Below, one piece after another: positions 31,780 to 43,700 of a DNA stretch of 56,616 bases (the stretch's first letter is position 1; every line of letters starts with the position of its first letter). Under the pieces are notes generated by a model. It did not search any database, had not been told where the DNA came from, and saw nothing but the letters and a program-made list of their open reading frames with translations. Origin of the DNA: Haplomitrium mnioides (taxonomy: Eukaryota > Marchantiophyta > Haplomitriopsida > Calobryales); NCBI GenBank assembly GCA_049999725.1, contig JBNGIS010010402.1:1-56616 (forward strand), in the 5' to 3' direction. The position numbers and the translations under genes were made by a program.

Positions 31780-32955
31780 TATCAGCTATCACCACAAAAA
31801 TTAGAGAAGCTTTGAAAGATCTTGACGGATCTTCTTGAGAAGGATTTCATTCAACATAGTACTTTGCTTTAGGAAGCTTTGGTATTCTTTATACCAAATA
31901 AAGATGGTGGATTTTGTCTTTGAATAGATTATCGAGACTTGAACAATCAAACAGTGAAGAATGCATATCTTCTACCTTGTACTAATGCTTTGTTGGATGG
32001 ACTGAGCGGTGTGTAATTCTTTTCTAAGTTGGATCTTTGAAGTGGTTATTGGCAAATTTCTATGAAGCCAAGTGATGTGCCAAAGATAGCTTTTCATACA
32101 AGGTATGGGCATTTTGAGTGGAAGGTTCTTATATTTGGCCTTACTAATGCTCTCGCAATATTTATGAATCAAATATATCAACTTTTTAATAGGTTATTGG
32201 AAAAGTCGGTGTTGGTGTTCTTGAATGATATTCTTATTTTTTGCTAGATTGAAGTTGAACATCGTGATCATCTCAAAAAAGTATTGCAAAGACTATGCAA
32301 TTGGAAGTTTTATCGCAACAAGTCTAAATATGAGTTTTGGAAGCAAGAGGTGACTTGTCTAGAGCATAAAGTTTCTGTGGATGGCATCAAGATGGAGGAA
32401 GAGAAAATTAATGCTATTATTGAGTGGCCAACACCAATTGATGCAAAAGATATTCGAGCTTTTAATGAACTGGCAAGTTTTTATCAAATATTCATCCATT
32501 ATTATGCTTATATTGTTGCACCGCTTATAAATTTGCTTAGCAAGGAGGCAAAGTTTCAATGGACAACCAAAGACCAAGACGCATTTCAACAACTCAAGGA
32601 TGTGATGTCTTCCCGTTCAATTCTACAACTATATGACCCAAATGCAAGTTGTATAGTTGATTTTAATGCCTCCAATTTTGCTATTGGAGTAGTGATACAA
32701 CAAGAGCTTGAGGATGGACTTCATCCGATTGCTTTTTTGTCACACCGACTAAATGCAATGGAGAGAAATTATTCTGATTCTGCAAGGGATAGAGAGCAAT
32801 TGACGATGGTTTATCCTACCAAAGTTTGGAGATATTATCTTTTAGAAAAGCATGTACTTATGCGCACTAATCACAAGCCCTTGTTTGCAATCAATTCACT
32901 AAGAAAATATGACAAGTCGTCATCATCGACGAGAAGATCAACTACATCTCTTTAA
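31780..32955 (+). pseudogene. G3 reverse transcriptase and RNase H
   Basis: RT blocks are recognisable around stops: PNKDGGFCL, DYRDLNNQTVKNAY, FHTRYGHFEWKVL and FLNDILIF. The last shows the catalytic block with Asp changed to Asn. RNase H runs from 32284, with ASCIVDFNASNFAIGVVIQQ, PIAFLSHRLNAMERNYS and MRTNHKPLFAINS. The 32284-32955 frame is the longest open piece of G3. Confidence 0.85.
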
Positions 32956-33099
32956 TATCAAGTTGGAGTACAAGACAAGAAGGTTCCATGCCATTTTTTA
33001 TGCATTGTCATGAAGACTAGATTATTGACTAAATACATTGGAGGTTGCAAATGCTAGTATATTGCATCTTGATGAAGCAATCAATGTTGGATTTTGATA

Positions 33100-34515
33100 A
33101 AAGTTACATGAAGATACCTTCTTTAATCTTGTTATGACACGTTTGGTGGTCAAAGATAGTAAGTATCATGCATTTTCTATGCGGGATGGTATTCTTTACC
33201 AAGACCATCAAATATATGTTCTACAAGATGATGCGATTCGAATGGCTTGTTTACAAGAGGCATATAACATTCCAATCTATGGGCATCTTTAGGTAGACAA
33301 GACTATTGAGTTACTTCAACACACTTGGTGGTGGCCAAACCTAGCTCGAGATGTTCGTAGCTTTGTTCGTTCTTGTGAAAGTTGTCATTGAAATAAGGCT
33401 TCAAATCAAAAACCAGCTGGTCTTCTTCAACCACTACCAATTCCTACTGCTCATTAGGAATATGTAGGTTTAGATCTTGTCACTTTGTTTCCAACCACGC
33501 CTCATAGGTTTACTGTCATTGTGGTGTTTGTGTATAAGCTAAGTAAGCAAATTCATCTAACACTAACGGTGGATACAGTGGATGCTCTACAATTGGCAAA
33601 GATTTACTATGATACAGTTTTTTGATATCATAGAATGCCAACGGTGCTAGTATATGATAGAGATCCACGATTCAATAGGAAATTTTGGCGAGAGTTGTTT
33701 ACACTTTTGGACATTAAGCTATTTATGCCTACGACTTATCATCCTCAAATAGATGGGCAAACTAAATGCGCAAATTGCATTGTGGAGGATAAGCTTTGAG
33801 CGTTCATCGATGTTCATTACACGGATTTGGATAGTTTCTTGTCGGATGTGGAGTTTGTATGCAACAACTCCAAACATTCAAGTATTGCATTTTCTCCTTT
33901 CTTTCTTAATTTTGGTCAATATCCTCTTGTTCTCGATGGTTTTCTTTCTTATTTCTCTTCCAATGTTCTAAGTCTTTCTACCTTTTTGTCTCATTTATCT
34001 TTCTCTTTGCAAGATGCCCAAAACCATCTTGTTATTACTCAAAATTGGCAAAAAAATATGTCAATAAACATCATCGTGATTTTTCTTATATTTTAGATGA
34101 CCAAGTTATGCATTCTACTCATGATCTTTCTTTGTCTTTAGATACTCAAATCTGTAAATTATCTCCAGCTTGGATTGATTCTTTATCAAATTCTTAAGTT
34201 ATTTCTCACGTTGCATATAAACTTGATCTTCCTCTCTATATGAAGATTCATCCTGTATTCCATATATCTAAACTTAAGCTTTTTGTTTATAGTCCATTTT
34301 CTTTTCCAAATTGTGTTTGAATTCCTCTTCCACCTGTTGTTCTTGATGATCATAAAGACTATGAGGTGGGTTGTATTTTAGCTAAGCAAGTTCTTAAGCT
34401 TGGGCGACATCATCAAGTTCAATATAAAGTTTTGTAGAAGGGATATTCATTTCATGATGTTACTTGGAAGTCGTATTCTAACCTTAAGAATGTTCAAGAA
34501 GTTATTTGATTATTT
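33100..34515 (+). pseudogene. G3 integrase with chromodomain
   Basis: The zinc-binding part (HTWWWPNLARDVRSFVRSCE-type text, about 33320-33390) is followed by YVGLDLVTLFPTT (first Asp), YDRDPRFNRKFW (second Asp) and PTTYHPQIDGQT (about 33655-33760). The C-terminal end has VVLDDHKDYEVGCILAK and HHQVQYKVL-stop-KGYSFHDVTW (about 34335-34470), a chromodomain, which in chromoviruses guides insertion into silent chromatin. Stops at several sites. Confidence 0.82.
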
Positions 34516-34564
34516 GAAATTGTCAATCAAGACAAGGACGTCATCGGTTAGAAGGCAGAGATTA

Positions 34565-35000
34565 TGTAATAGTACAAACATGATGTTTTGCTATTTATAA
34601 GAAAATATACGAGTAAAGGAAGTGGTAGAGGGTCAATTTTAGAGGTGAAATCATTTTAATATTACTTGTTTTTGAAGTTACTTTAAGTGAAGTGGTATAA
34701 GATCACTTTTAGGGTTTAAATTAGAAGTGACTTGTAAGTGCTCACTTTTAGAGTTGAAATAAGAAGTGACTTGTAAGTGAAGTAAGGGAGATGACACTTC
34801 CTTCTCTTGTATAAATAGAAAGGCTTTATAGCCCCACTCCTCATTCTAGAGTTACTTTAAAATCACTTGGGTTCTTTGGTTGGTGGCTTTTGCTTGCACT
34901 ACTAGTCTTAGCTTAGGCTTTGAGTTGCATTTGGTTGAGAAGCTCTGTTAGAGTTCACTAGTTCTTACTCATTTGGAGTTTGTCGTTGAGTTCTTTTACA
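34565..35000 (+). repeat. G3 3' LTR
   Basis: Begins TGTAATAGTACAAACATG and ends TTCTTTTACA. It matches the 5' LTR throughout, including the TATAAATAG box (about 34810). Confidence 0.88.
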
Positions 35001-36408
35001 GAGATACCCTACAAGGCACTCTTTTTTCTTTATATACTAAATAGAAATCACTTCACTTACATATGTAGAAGAACCCCATTGGTTTCTTTTCATTCTCCTC
35101 TAATTGGACCACCTTTTTCCCTCTCTCACTAATTGGACCTCTTTTTACTTTTTTTTCTCCTTCTACTACGTGTTCTTATCTTTAGAGCCTTCTATTTTTC
35201 TTTAGTTTTCATTCTACCACATGTTCTTATCTTAGAACCTTCTATTTGCTTTAATCCTCTTTTTGTTACTTGTCTTCATCCTCTTCTAAATTAGTCTTTC
35301 TAGACATTCTCTCCTCTTACCACATGTTATTCTCTCTATAATAATATTCGTTTTTTGATACTCTAACTTAGTAATAGCTTTCTAGACATAGTTGACTTTA
35401 TATCTTACTTTTATTTTTAGTTATTTCCTACTAAAGTTAGTGGTTATTAACCCTCATGAAATCCAAAAATGCCTTGAAAGACCAACTCATTTGGATCTTT
35501 GAGTACATTTTGCCAACACAAAGAAAAGATCTACCGAGATAAATTTGAAAGATTAAACAAGGATAAGATGATAGAAAGATCATTTTAATTCGAAGAAGAG
35601 AGATGAAAATCCTCTTTAATTGACATTAATCTCATAAGCTATTGGGTTGGACCAACGAATTGAACGTATGTCCTATATAGTTAGACTTAGTCATTTAGTT
35701 TTGAATAAGCTAAGGTCTTCAACATATCCGTAACCTAATACTCTTATATTTTTACTTTACTCTTAGTTGCACGATGTGTTTCTCTCACTCATACTTGTAT
35801 CTTTAATGCAAGATGTACTTTTTAGTCTATTTAGTGTTAGAGATTGCATGGGATTTTATTCTATTCTATTCAAGCCTACATAGAGCTATGCTCAATGCCT
35901 CCTACATGCTCTGCACATGACTTGCTTAATGTTATGCATGACCTACCCAATGATCTAAAGAATAAAGCTCGTCAAGTCGTTAGAGTTAGAGACGTTGAAC
36001 TTAGACATTGAAGCATATAAGAAGACTCTCTTTGTTGAAGCAAAAGTTGAGAGACAAAAGCTCGATATTAGAGCATAAGCTCGACACTAAGACTTCACAA
36101 CTAGAGAAATTGACGTTGGAAAGGGAAGAAAAGAACAAAAAAGAATGAAATGCTAATTAGATTGCTAATTAGAAAAGTATGCACAACTTCAACTGTCTTC
36201 AGTACTAAATAATATTGCCAATGCTTTGTCTATATGCAAATTAATTTTCATTGATAACTAACGCCAGTGTGTGTTAATGAAACTAGAGTATTAATTAAAT
36301 TACAAAATGATTAGCGGTTAGAAGCGTGCGTATGGTATTTAGGGTGCTTAATTAATTGTTTTCTTTCTGCAAGATTCACACAGCGACTCAGCGAGCGAGT
36401 GTGCAGCG
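35001..36408. other. Gap before LIP5 gene, no clear gene
   Basis: AT-rich. A degenerate stretch at 35960-36150 reads as lysine- and glutamate-rich, coiled-coil-like peptide with stops (EAYKKTLFVEAKVERQK), possibly a relic of a transposon-related protein. The last 200 bp should hold the LIP5 promoter and 5' UTR, but no convincing TATA box was found. Confidence 0.4.
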
Positions 36409-39354
36409 ATGGGTGACCCAGTAGATCCGAAGAAGGTGCTCTTACCATATCTACAAAGAGCCGATGAGCTTCAGAAACACGAACCTCTGGTGGCTTATTA
36501 TTGTAAGTTGTCTGAATCCCTTCCCTTTCGATCAGTCGAACGATCTACTTGTTCCGCTGATCATCTATTGACCCTGATACCAAATCTGTCCTTCAATTTT
36601 TTGTGTTTTGGCAGGTCGATTATATGCCATGGAAAGGGGATTAAAGATACCTACGAAGGAACGAGGCAAGGCAGTAAATGCTTTGCTCGTTTCTCTCATG
36701 AATCAGCTTGAAAAAGTATGCGCTTCTCTCTGGCTGTATCATCTATTTCTCTTAAAACAGTCAAGAGAATGTTTGGAACTGGATGTCCCTCACTTAATGC
36801 TCTTCCTAATAAATGAATGGATTGAAAATAATAACTTCAGGCGGTAGGTTCTCACCCTTCTGTACTCAAATTGTATTACTAGAGAGACCGATGAGGTGAA
36901 GCCTTGTGCAGGACAAGAAGTCGGTGAAACTGAGTGCTGATGACAACATGTACTTGGAAGGGTTTTCGTTAAGAGTGTTTTCCAAAGCTGACAAACAAGA
37001 CAGAGAAGGCCGAGCTGATTTGTACGTTGTAACCTTTTAAGATTTGGCTCTGTTTCTCGCTAAGGTAGAATATAAGCGCATCAGATAAATATACCAGGTG
37101 GATCAGAGTGAGTAGGTTTTTTGAGTTGTTTAGGAGTATATTGACAAGTCAGTATGCAGGCTGCTCTCTATAACTGTTTTTAAGGTGCAGCTTTTGTTGT
37201 AGATGCTTTCCTTCTCCATGTATGAGTTTTAATACTGCATCCTGTGCTCTCCAGGAATACTGCAAAAACATTTTATGCGGCCAGCATTTTCTTTGAAGTT
37301 CTGCATCAGTTTGCTGAAATCCCCGCTGAGGTATTTTTATGTGCAAACTGTTATAAATTCATAAGATAAGTTCTTTATTGGTGCAGTTTGTCTTGAGAAT
37401 ATTATTCCATAATCATTACCGTCCTTTCGGCATGTAATTACCTTTCCTCCTTGATTAATATTGCAGAACCAGTTGTGTAGTTCATTGGTTCATTGTGCAT
37501 CCATTGCCGAAAGTGGAGTCTGGACATCTTAACTGGGTTTGGATGTTGTGACCTGCTCATTTTCGTAATGTTTGGTAAAGATTTTATGACATTGAGCTAG
37601 GCTATAAAAAATAACCTCTGGACACTGGGATCACTTTGTTTGACCATTATTCTCTTCTGATGTTGAGGGCTAGAACAATCAAGCTGTTTGAAAGTTCCTA
37701 ATTCATTGTATGATAAAACCTGAAGTGTTAGCATATCAGTTTGCTGGCCACATCACAATAGCTGTGATGTGTGTAGGTTTTTTGTTGGACTATTGCAAAT
37801 TCTGTCTGGTTGCCATCAAATTTTTGTGTGGTTTTTTTTCCTCGCCACATCTGCATAGCTGCAATGGAATGTCTGCTAGGGACAATCCCAGAAATTTACA
37901 AAACACCTAGGTCCCTGATGTATGAGCTCAATATCTTACAGGAGATCAACGCAACTTGTGGCTCTTCGTTGAAACCAATACATGCTTATCCATCTTGTGT
38001 GCTGTTTCAGATTGAACAAAAGCAAAAATATGCTGTATGGAAGGCAGCTGATATCCGGAAAGCATTAAGTGAGGGGCGCAAGCCTCAAGCAGGACCACCA
38101 GATGGTGATCAGGATCTTCTGGAAGCAGAGAACTTAACATGGGATACTGAGGTGTTTTCCAAAAGCTGGAGGCCTTGTCTTGATCGATATGTTTTCTGTT
38201 GCATCTGTTGTTAGGAGCCTATAAATTTTGAAATCCTGCAGGTGTTTGGTTCTAATTTTTAATCCATGCTCACCATGTGGTGAAAAAGAGGATCGTTTGG
38301 AGGCTTGGGGTGTGTGCACTCATGTACCTTGACTAGAATCTGAGGACTTGGAAGCAAACGTCTTTATGATTATGGTTCCAATATCTTCCATTCCTCAAAT
38401 CACTCAGAAATCTGGTGAAACTGACATTTACCACTCTGGATCCACTTGCAGGGTTCTCCGCAAAAGGGGGAGATAAAATCACTAGAGGCTTCACGAGAGG
38501 AACCTCCACATGGGGCGAATGGGATCCAGGTGGCAAGAACTGCTTCAATTGACTCATTACCTATTGCACCATCCACCACACCAGCTCCTTCTCAAGCAGC
38601 ATACCACAGTCGCCATTTATCTGATGATATTGATCTCCCATCAGCTCCATCTCAGCCGGTTTACCCTACTGGGGGCAGTCATCATGTGACACAATTGCAG
38701 CCCCCTGCAGGCTTGCCTGCTGCCTATTCATCAATGCATTACCCTTCAGGGGGTATGTCTGATGCAGGAGGGGCTTCCTCTGGGCAACAGTATGTACCTC
38801 CAGCGAATTACCCTGTGCACGAGTCATCATTGTCTGCTTCATTTGGGCACTCATATGCCCCTGATGGGCCTGCACATTCTAATTATGCTTACTCCACATC
38901 TCAGGAAGGACCTGGGATATCTCATGGTCCTAGCTATTCTGCACTGCCTTTGAATGATACCACTTTCAACTCATCAGGTTATGCTGCTGAACAAGGGCAA
39001 AGCTATTCTCAGTACTCTACACAAACCTCTTCAGCTACTGGGTTTCAACCTGGAACCAATTATACTTCCGGCTCTGCAAATCAGACATTCAACACAGGGC
39101 AACCACAACTGCCTATCAGGTCTGAAAGTGCCCCAATTGTTCCAGAACGGACTGTTAGCCATAGTAATGATTATTTACCTGCACCAGAGGACAGTGGATA
39201 TCAGCCCCCACCTGATAAGATTGCAGAGGCTCACAAATCATCACGATTTGCAGTGAGTGCGCTTGCATTTAATGATGTGCCAACAGCCATAACTTATCTC
39301 CGAAGGTGCTTGGAGCTGCTGACTGTTCCTTCATCGACATGTAAGGCACACTAA
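36409..39354 (+). CDS. LIP5: LIP5 / VTA1-type ESCRT-III cofactor
   Basis: Six exons: 36409-36502, 36615-36715, 36912-37021, 37255-37330, 38011-38151, 38452-39354. All junctions are GT-AG and in phase, giving 474 residues. The start MGDPVDPKKVLLPYLQRADE and the following YAMERGLKIP, DNMYLEGFSLRVF, TAKTFYAASIFFE and IEQKQKYAVWKAADIRKA match the Vta1 N-terminal MIT-containing domain (residues 1-150). Residues 175-430 are a Ser/Pro/Tyr/Gly-rich linker. Residues about 435-470 (KIAEAHKSSRFAVSALAFND) are the C-terminal Vta1 domain that binds and stimulates the AAA ATPase SKD1/VPS4. The protein acts on multivesicular endosomes in the cytosol. Arabidopsis LIP5 is 421 residues, so only the linker is longer. 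A GTAAGG at the last codons leaves open a small extra 3' intron. Convergent with PEPC. Confidence 0.95.
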
Positions 39355-40707
39355 CATTTGCCATCATACTAGCAGTAGCCGTCTTATAGAATAGGATTTT
39401 AGGGAGCAGGATTAGTGACTGGTAGGCTGTGTGTCCGGGGTTTCAAAGTTGCACTCAGGTGAGTAAATGTTCTATCTATCCCTTCTGTTAAATAGTTTGT
39501 TGCTTGCACCAACCTCCAGAATCCATTGTGGCCAGCGTTTACGCCTCACCTTCATCCTAACAGACCCTTTACCAGGATGAGGGTTGCATGAACTGAATTG
39601 ATGTTTACAGCGGGCATATAAACATAGAATTACAGTTATTCTGAAAATCGCAGGTCTGCAAGTGACAAGAAGCATCCACAGCTGTCACTTAAAAGATTCA
39701 GCCATTTTCGAATGTTGTGTCGGCAAGGGCCGTACATGTACTGAACAAGGCCCTGTATTGTTTTCAGAACGTAACTTTCATGGACTGTCGATAACATTTA
39801 TTGAGTTCCAGTTCAGAAGTTGGAACTTCTGATGCATGCACTTTCCGACATTAACGAAATGAATGTATCAATGAAATGACGAAATAGTTTTGTGCATATT
39901 CACTTGAACTGCCCATTTCGTAAAACGTGAGGTCTATAGAAACCCCATGGTTCTTCCGACGTTTACAATATCGACGAATAGTTATACAGTTTGCTTCTAC
40001 ATCATGCATCATTTCACATGCCTCACAATTAATTCCCTTAAACCATCTCAAACCTCGTATTCTCGTCTATGAAAGGTTGAGCTGAGTTTCTTACTTTCAT
40101 TTTCAACAATCAAAGGAGATAAAACTCTCCCTTGGAAACAAACAGTTTTATTTTTAAACTAAATGCCAAACCTTCCTCATAGTCGATTATCGTAATATCA
40201 ATATCAAGATCTCGTCATTTTTCGAAGGAGTTTTCTGTCGCCACCCCAAACTCTGGCTTGTTTGAGTTGTAAATTACAGTGTACACATATACTGTCAGGC
40301 ACGGGATGTCCGAGTTGTACATAGGATGTCGTTGAATAGTAAGGTGTAGCTGCAGGCAGAGATGGTTGTCCTTTCCCTGATCCCAGGCTTCCTGTGCTTG
40401 TCCTTGAAAATGATAATTTTCATGCGACTCGGCCACAGTTCAGCACCAGAAAAATGAGGAGCTTCTCCGGTGTTACTTTCCCCAAACAAAACAGCTTTCA
40501 CGGAAACTGTTGTCGTTTGCCTTGCAATGAGTAGAAGCCTCACCTGCGAGATGAACCATTAGAACACCTCTATCACCGAACATTTGGCAATCAACAATAG
40601 TTTGAAGGTTTTCATAGGTAAGTTCATTGTAATACTACAGTTCCGTAAAATGGGGATTTTTTCAGAAATAACATTTGGAGAGTAGAGATGATAATGAGAA
40701 CTCACAG
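39355..40707. other. Convergent intergenic region LIP5-PEPC
   Basis: Holds the 3' ends of both genes. No further coding region is seen. TTTATT at about 40147 reads as AATAAA on the PEPC strand and could be its polyadenylation signal. Confidence 0.5.
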
Positions 40708-43700
40708 TTACCCAGTATTTTGCATTCCAGCTGCTATGCCTTTCATGGTAAGAATAAGGGTGTCTTCCAGCCCAGGAGAATATTCACTAGTTGTGTTCAA
40801 GGTAACCAGCTCTGAAGCTCTCTTGCTAGTGGTTGGCAAGTCCTCTGGCCGGACAGGATACTCACTCTCATCTCTCATTTTCTTCAAGGTAAAGGCTTGC
40901 TGCACATTGAGAGATGTAATGTATGGTTCCCGCAATCTCAACCTCTGCTTTAAAGTTGGATTTCCAGCAAGCACATCTTCATGCCCTGCAACCTGTTTCA
41001 CGCAGTTGCAACAAGTGACTAGTCATCAGGCTTTGTATTGGATACAAACTGAAAACTCACAAAAACTTCCATGAAAATAAAGTCCACAAAAAGCACCTTC
41101 AAGAGCAGTTGCCGAGTTTTGTCGTAATTTCTCCTCAACTCTTCCCCTAGAGGTTTCAAATCATCAGTCACCAGAAGACTATCGTACAATGCCGCAATTC
41201 GAGGGTCTCCTTTGGCAAACACCATCTCTATAAGGTCTACAGTCACTCGGAAAAATGGCCATTGATTATACATAGTGCGGAGGGTGACCAGGTTCATGTT
41301 ACTTTTTGCAATTACTGACTTGAATGCTGCACCAAATCCTAGCCAAACAGGAAGGTGAAACCTCGTTTGAGTCCAGGCAAATATCCACGGAATAGCTCGC
41401 AGAGATTCAATTCCTCCACTTGGCCTTCTCTTTGAAGGCCTACTGCCAATGTTCATGCGACCATATTCCATTTCAGGAGTTGCCTGTAAGAACTCATGAG
41501 CATAAGCCAGTATTCACACCACAAGTAGGAAAGAATCATTGTACAAAATTTCAAGTAAAAAGAGCCAAAAATAAAGAGAGATTTGTTTATACCAGTCGGA
41601 AGTACTCAACAAAGCGGGGATCTTTGAACACCACTGATCGATACTCTTCAGTAGACGCTTTTGCCATTACATCCATTAGAGCCCTCCACTCAGGGTGAGG
41701 TGAGATTGGAGGATTCATCCCATGTTCCAATGTGGCAGCAGTAAACCTCTGCAAAGTTCGAAAACACAAATGCTCTTCGCCAAAGGACTGTTCAATCACC
41801 TCTCCTTGGATTGTCACCCGCAAAGATCCATGGACAGTGTCTGGAGGTTGTGAGAGGATTGCCAAATGTGTGGGACCTCCACCTCTTCCAACTGTCCCTC
41901 CTCGCCCATGAAACATTGTCAACTTCACTCCAAAGTGTTTTGCAACCTTCACAAGATCTTCTTGTGCTTTAAACATCTGCCATGCAGCTGAAAGCCTTCC
42001 AGCATCTTTGCCAGAGTCTGAGTACCCAATCATAACTTCTTGCTTCCCATTGATCCTATTTCGGTACCAGTCAATTGAAAATAGCCGATGCACTGCTGCA
42101 GGAGCTGCCTCTAAGTCAGCTAGCTTCTCAAAAAGAGGGACTACTCGCAAGGGTTTTGTTACTCGGCATTCTCGTTGTAATAGCTCTACGACCAAAACAT
42201 CAGATGGAGCTGTGGCCATTGAGATTACATAAGCCCCAAAGGAGTCAGATGGCAACTCTGAAAGCACACGGAATGTATCTAGCACATCACGAATTTCTTC
42301 AGTTGTAGGCAAATCTGCTCCAAAGAGTGGACGCCTTCCACGAAGTTCTGAGAGAAGCCAAGACTGTCGCTCTTCCTCAGGCCATTCACGGTATGAACCT
42401 ATTCCCAGATGAGTAGTGATGGCATCTATTACATCAGTATGCCTCTCTGACTCCTGCCTAATGTCCAGTTTCACTAAACACAACCCAAAGCAAGAAACCT
42501 GGCGCATAAAATCAAGAAGGCTTCCATCTGCAATAGGTTGATCACCAGTTTCACACAGAGAGCGATAGCATAGCTCCAAAGGCTCCAGAATCTGTTCACA
42601 AAAGTGATCCATGTTACTAAAAGTAACTGTTAATCTTAGTGTGGCAATGATGATGGATCATTTTGATATATGTAGCAGTAAGTTCCAAGTTTCAAGCAGA
42701 CCTTACTCTTTTTTCTTGGAACTTCAGGTTTTGAGAACCTCATATATGGTCCTTTGTTAGACCATGCTATCATTCTGCAAGAAGCCAAAGAAAGTGTGTA
42801 CACCAAGAGACACCCATAACTTCCTCAAATTTTCAAAAAAAGCATTTGCAAATAGAGAGGTAGATTGCACCTAAATTTCTGTAAGTTTTCAGATCATGAA
42901 GAATTCAACCACACGTACTTGATCTGAAGAAGTGAAAGTCTCTTCCTCTAGTATGTCTGACTTTCCATTAGCAAGGAGTTGTCGCATGCGTTCACGAGTT
43001 TGATAAAGCCTATCCCGAAGGTCCCCCAAGATAACTCGGAATGGCTCAGATGATGGTATTTGCTTCCAGAATTCTGCATTTGAATGCATAATCAATGAGG
43101 TTGAAGTTTAACTAAATATTTGCAAACAGCTGGAAATTTCTATCTAATATTTGATAGACAGTACAGGGCTTTAATGTCTGTTGCTTGCACTTTGAGTACC
43201 TATATAGTGTTTTGCATCCTTCTTGTTTGTAGCCTCAATCTGAACAGCTCTGGCTCTAAGCTCATCACTACACCTCCACATTGATACCTGTCAAGAATCA
43301 CATGACAGTATTACAGACTAAAAAATTGTCACCACAAATGCTACTAGGCTTCCCAGACATAAAGGTGAAAAATATTAATTGATAACAAGATATATGCAAG
43401 CATGCATGTACCTCTTGTGAGAAACCCAGCAAGAAAATTTGAGTAACGAATGTATGAGAATGACAAACCCAACAGCAATGATGTGTTTTTTTGTGGATAG
43501 TGTTTTTGCCTGGACCTGTTGTCAATAGCTTGAGTGCCATGACGTTTATACACAACTCCTGGACTCAAGGTATCATTACACTCACAATTAGCAGGAGTGC
43601 CTATAAATCAACCAGTAGAAATACCTCAAACATCAGATCTTCAATCTGGGAAAAATAAAGGTTTGCAGCCATCAGCCTTGCCAGCAGACAAACATCCCGT

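Larger units (their letters stand above)
29951..35000 (+). mobile_element. Ty3/gypsy chromovirus G3, full length, decayed
   Basis: Two LTRs (442 and 436 bp) flank gag, protease, RT, RNase H, integrase and a C-terminal chromodomain. Flanks are GAAAT (left) and GAGAT (right), a 5-bp duplication with one mismatch. A tRNA-iMet-type primer site follows the 5' LTR, and a purine tract (about 34549-34562) precedes the 3' LTR. Many in-frame stops (TAG, TGA) show it is inactive. It is the same family as G4. Confidence 0.92.

Noticed and set aside
37810-38214. ORF overlapping a LIP5 exon with extra N-terminal sequence
   Set aside because: The first part is intron 4; the splice acceptor at 38010 and phase agreement place the exon start at 38011.
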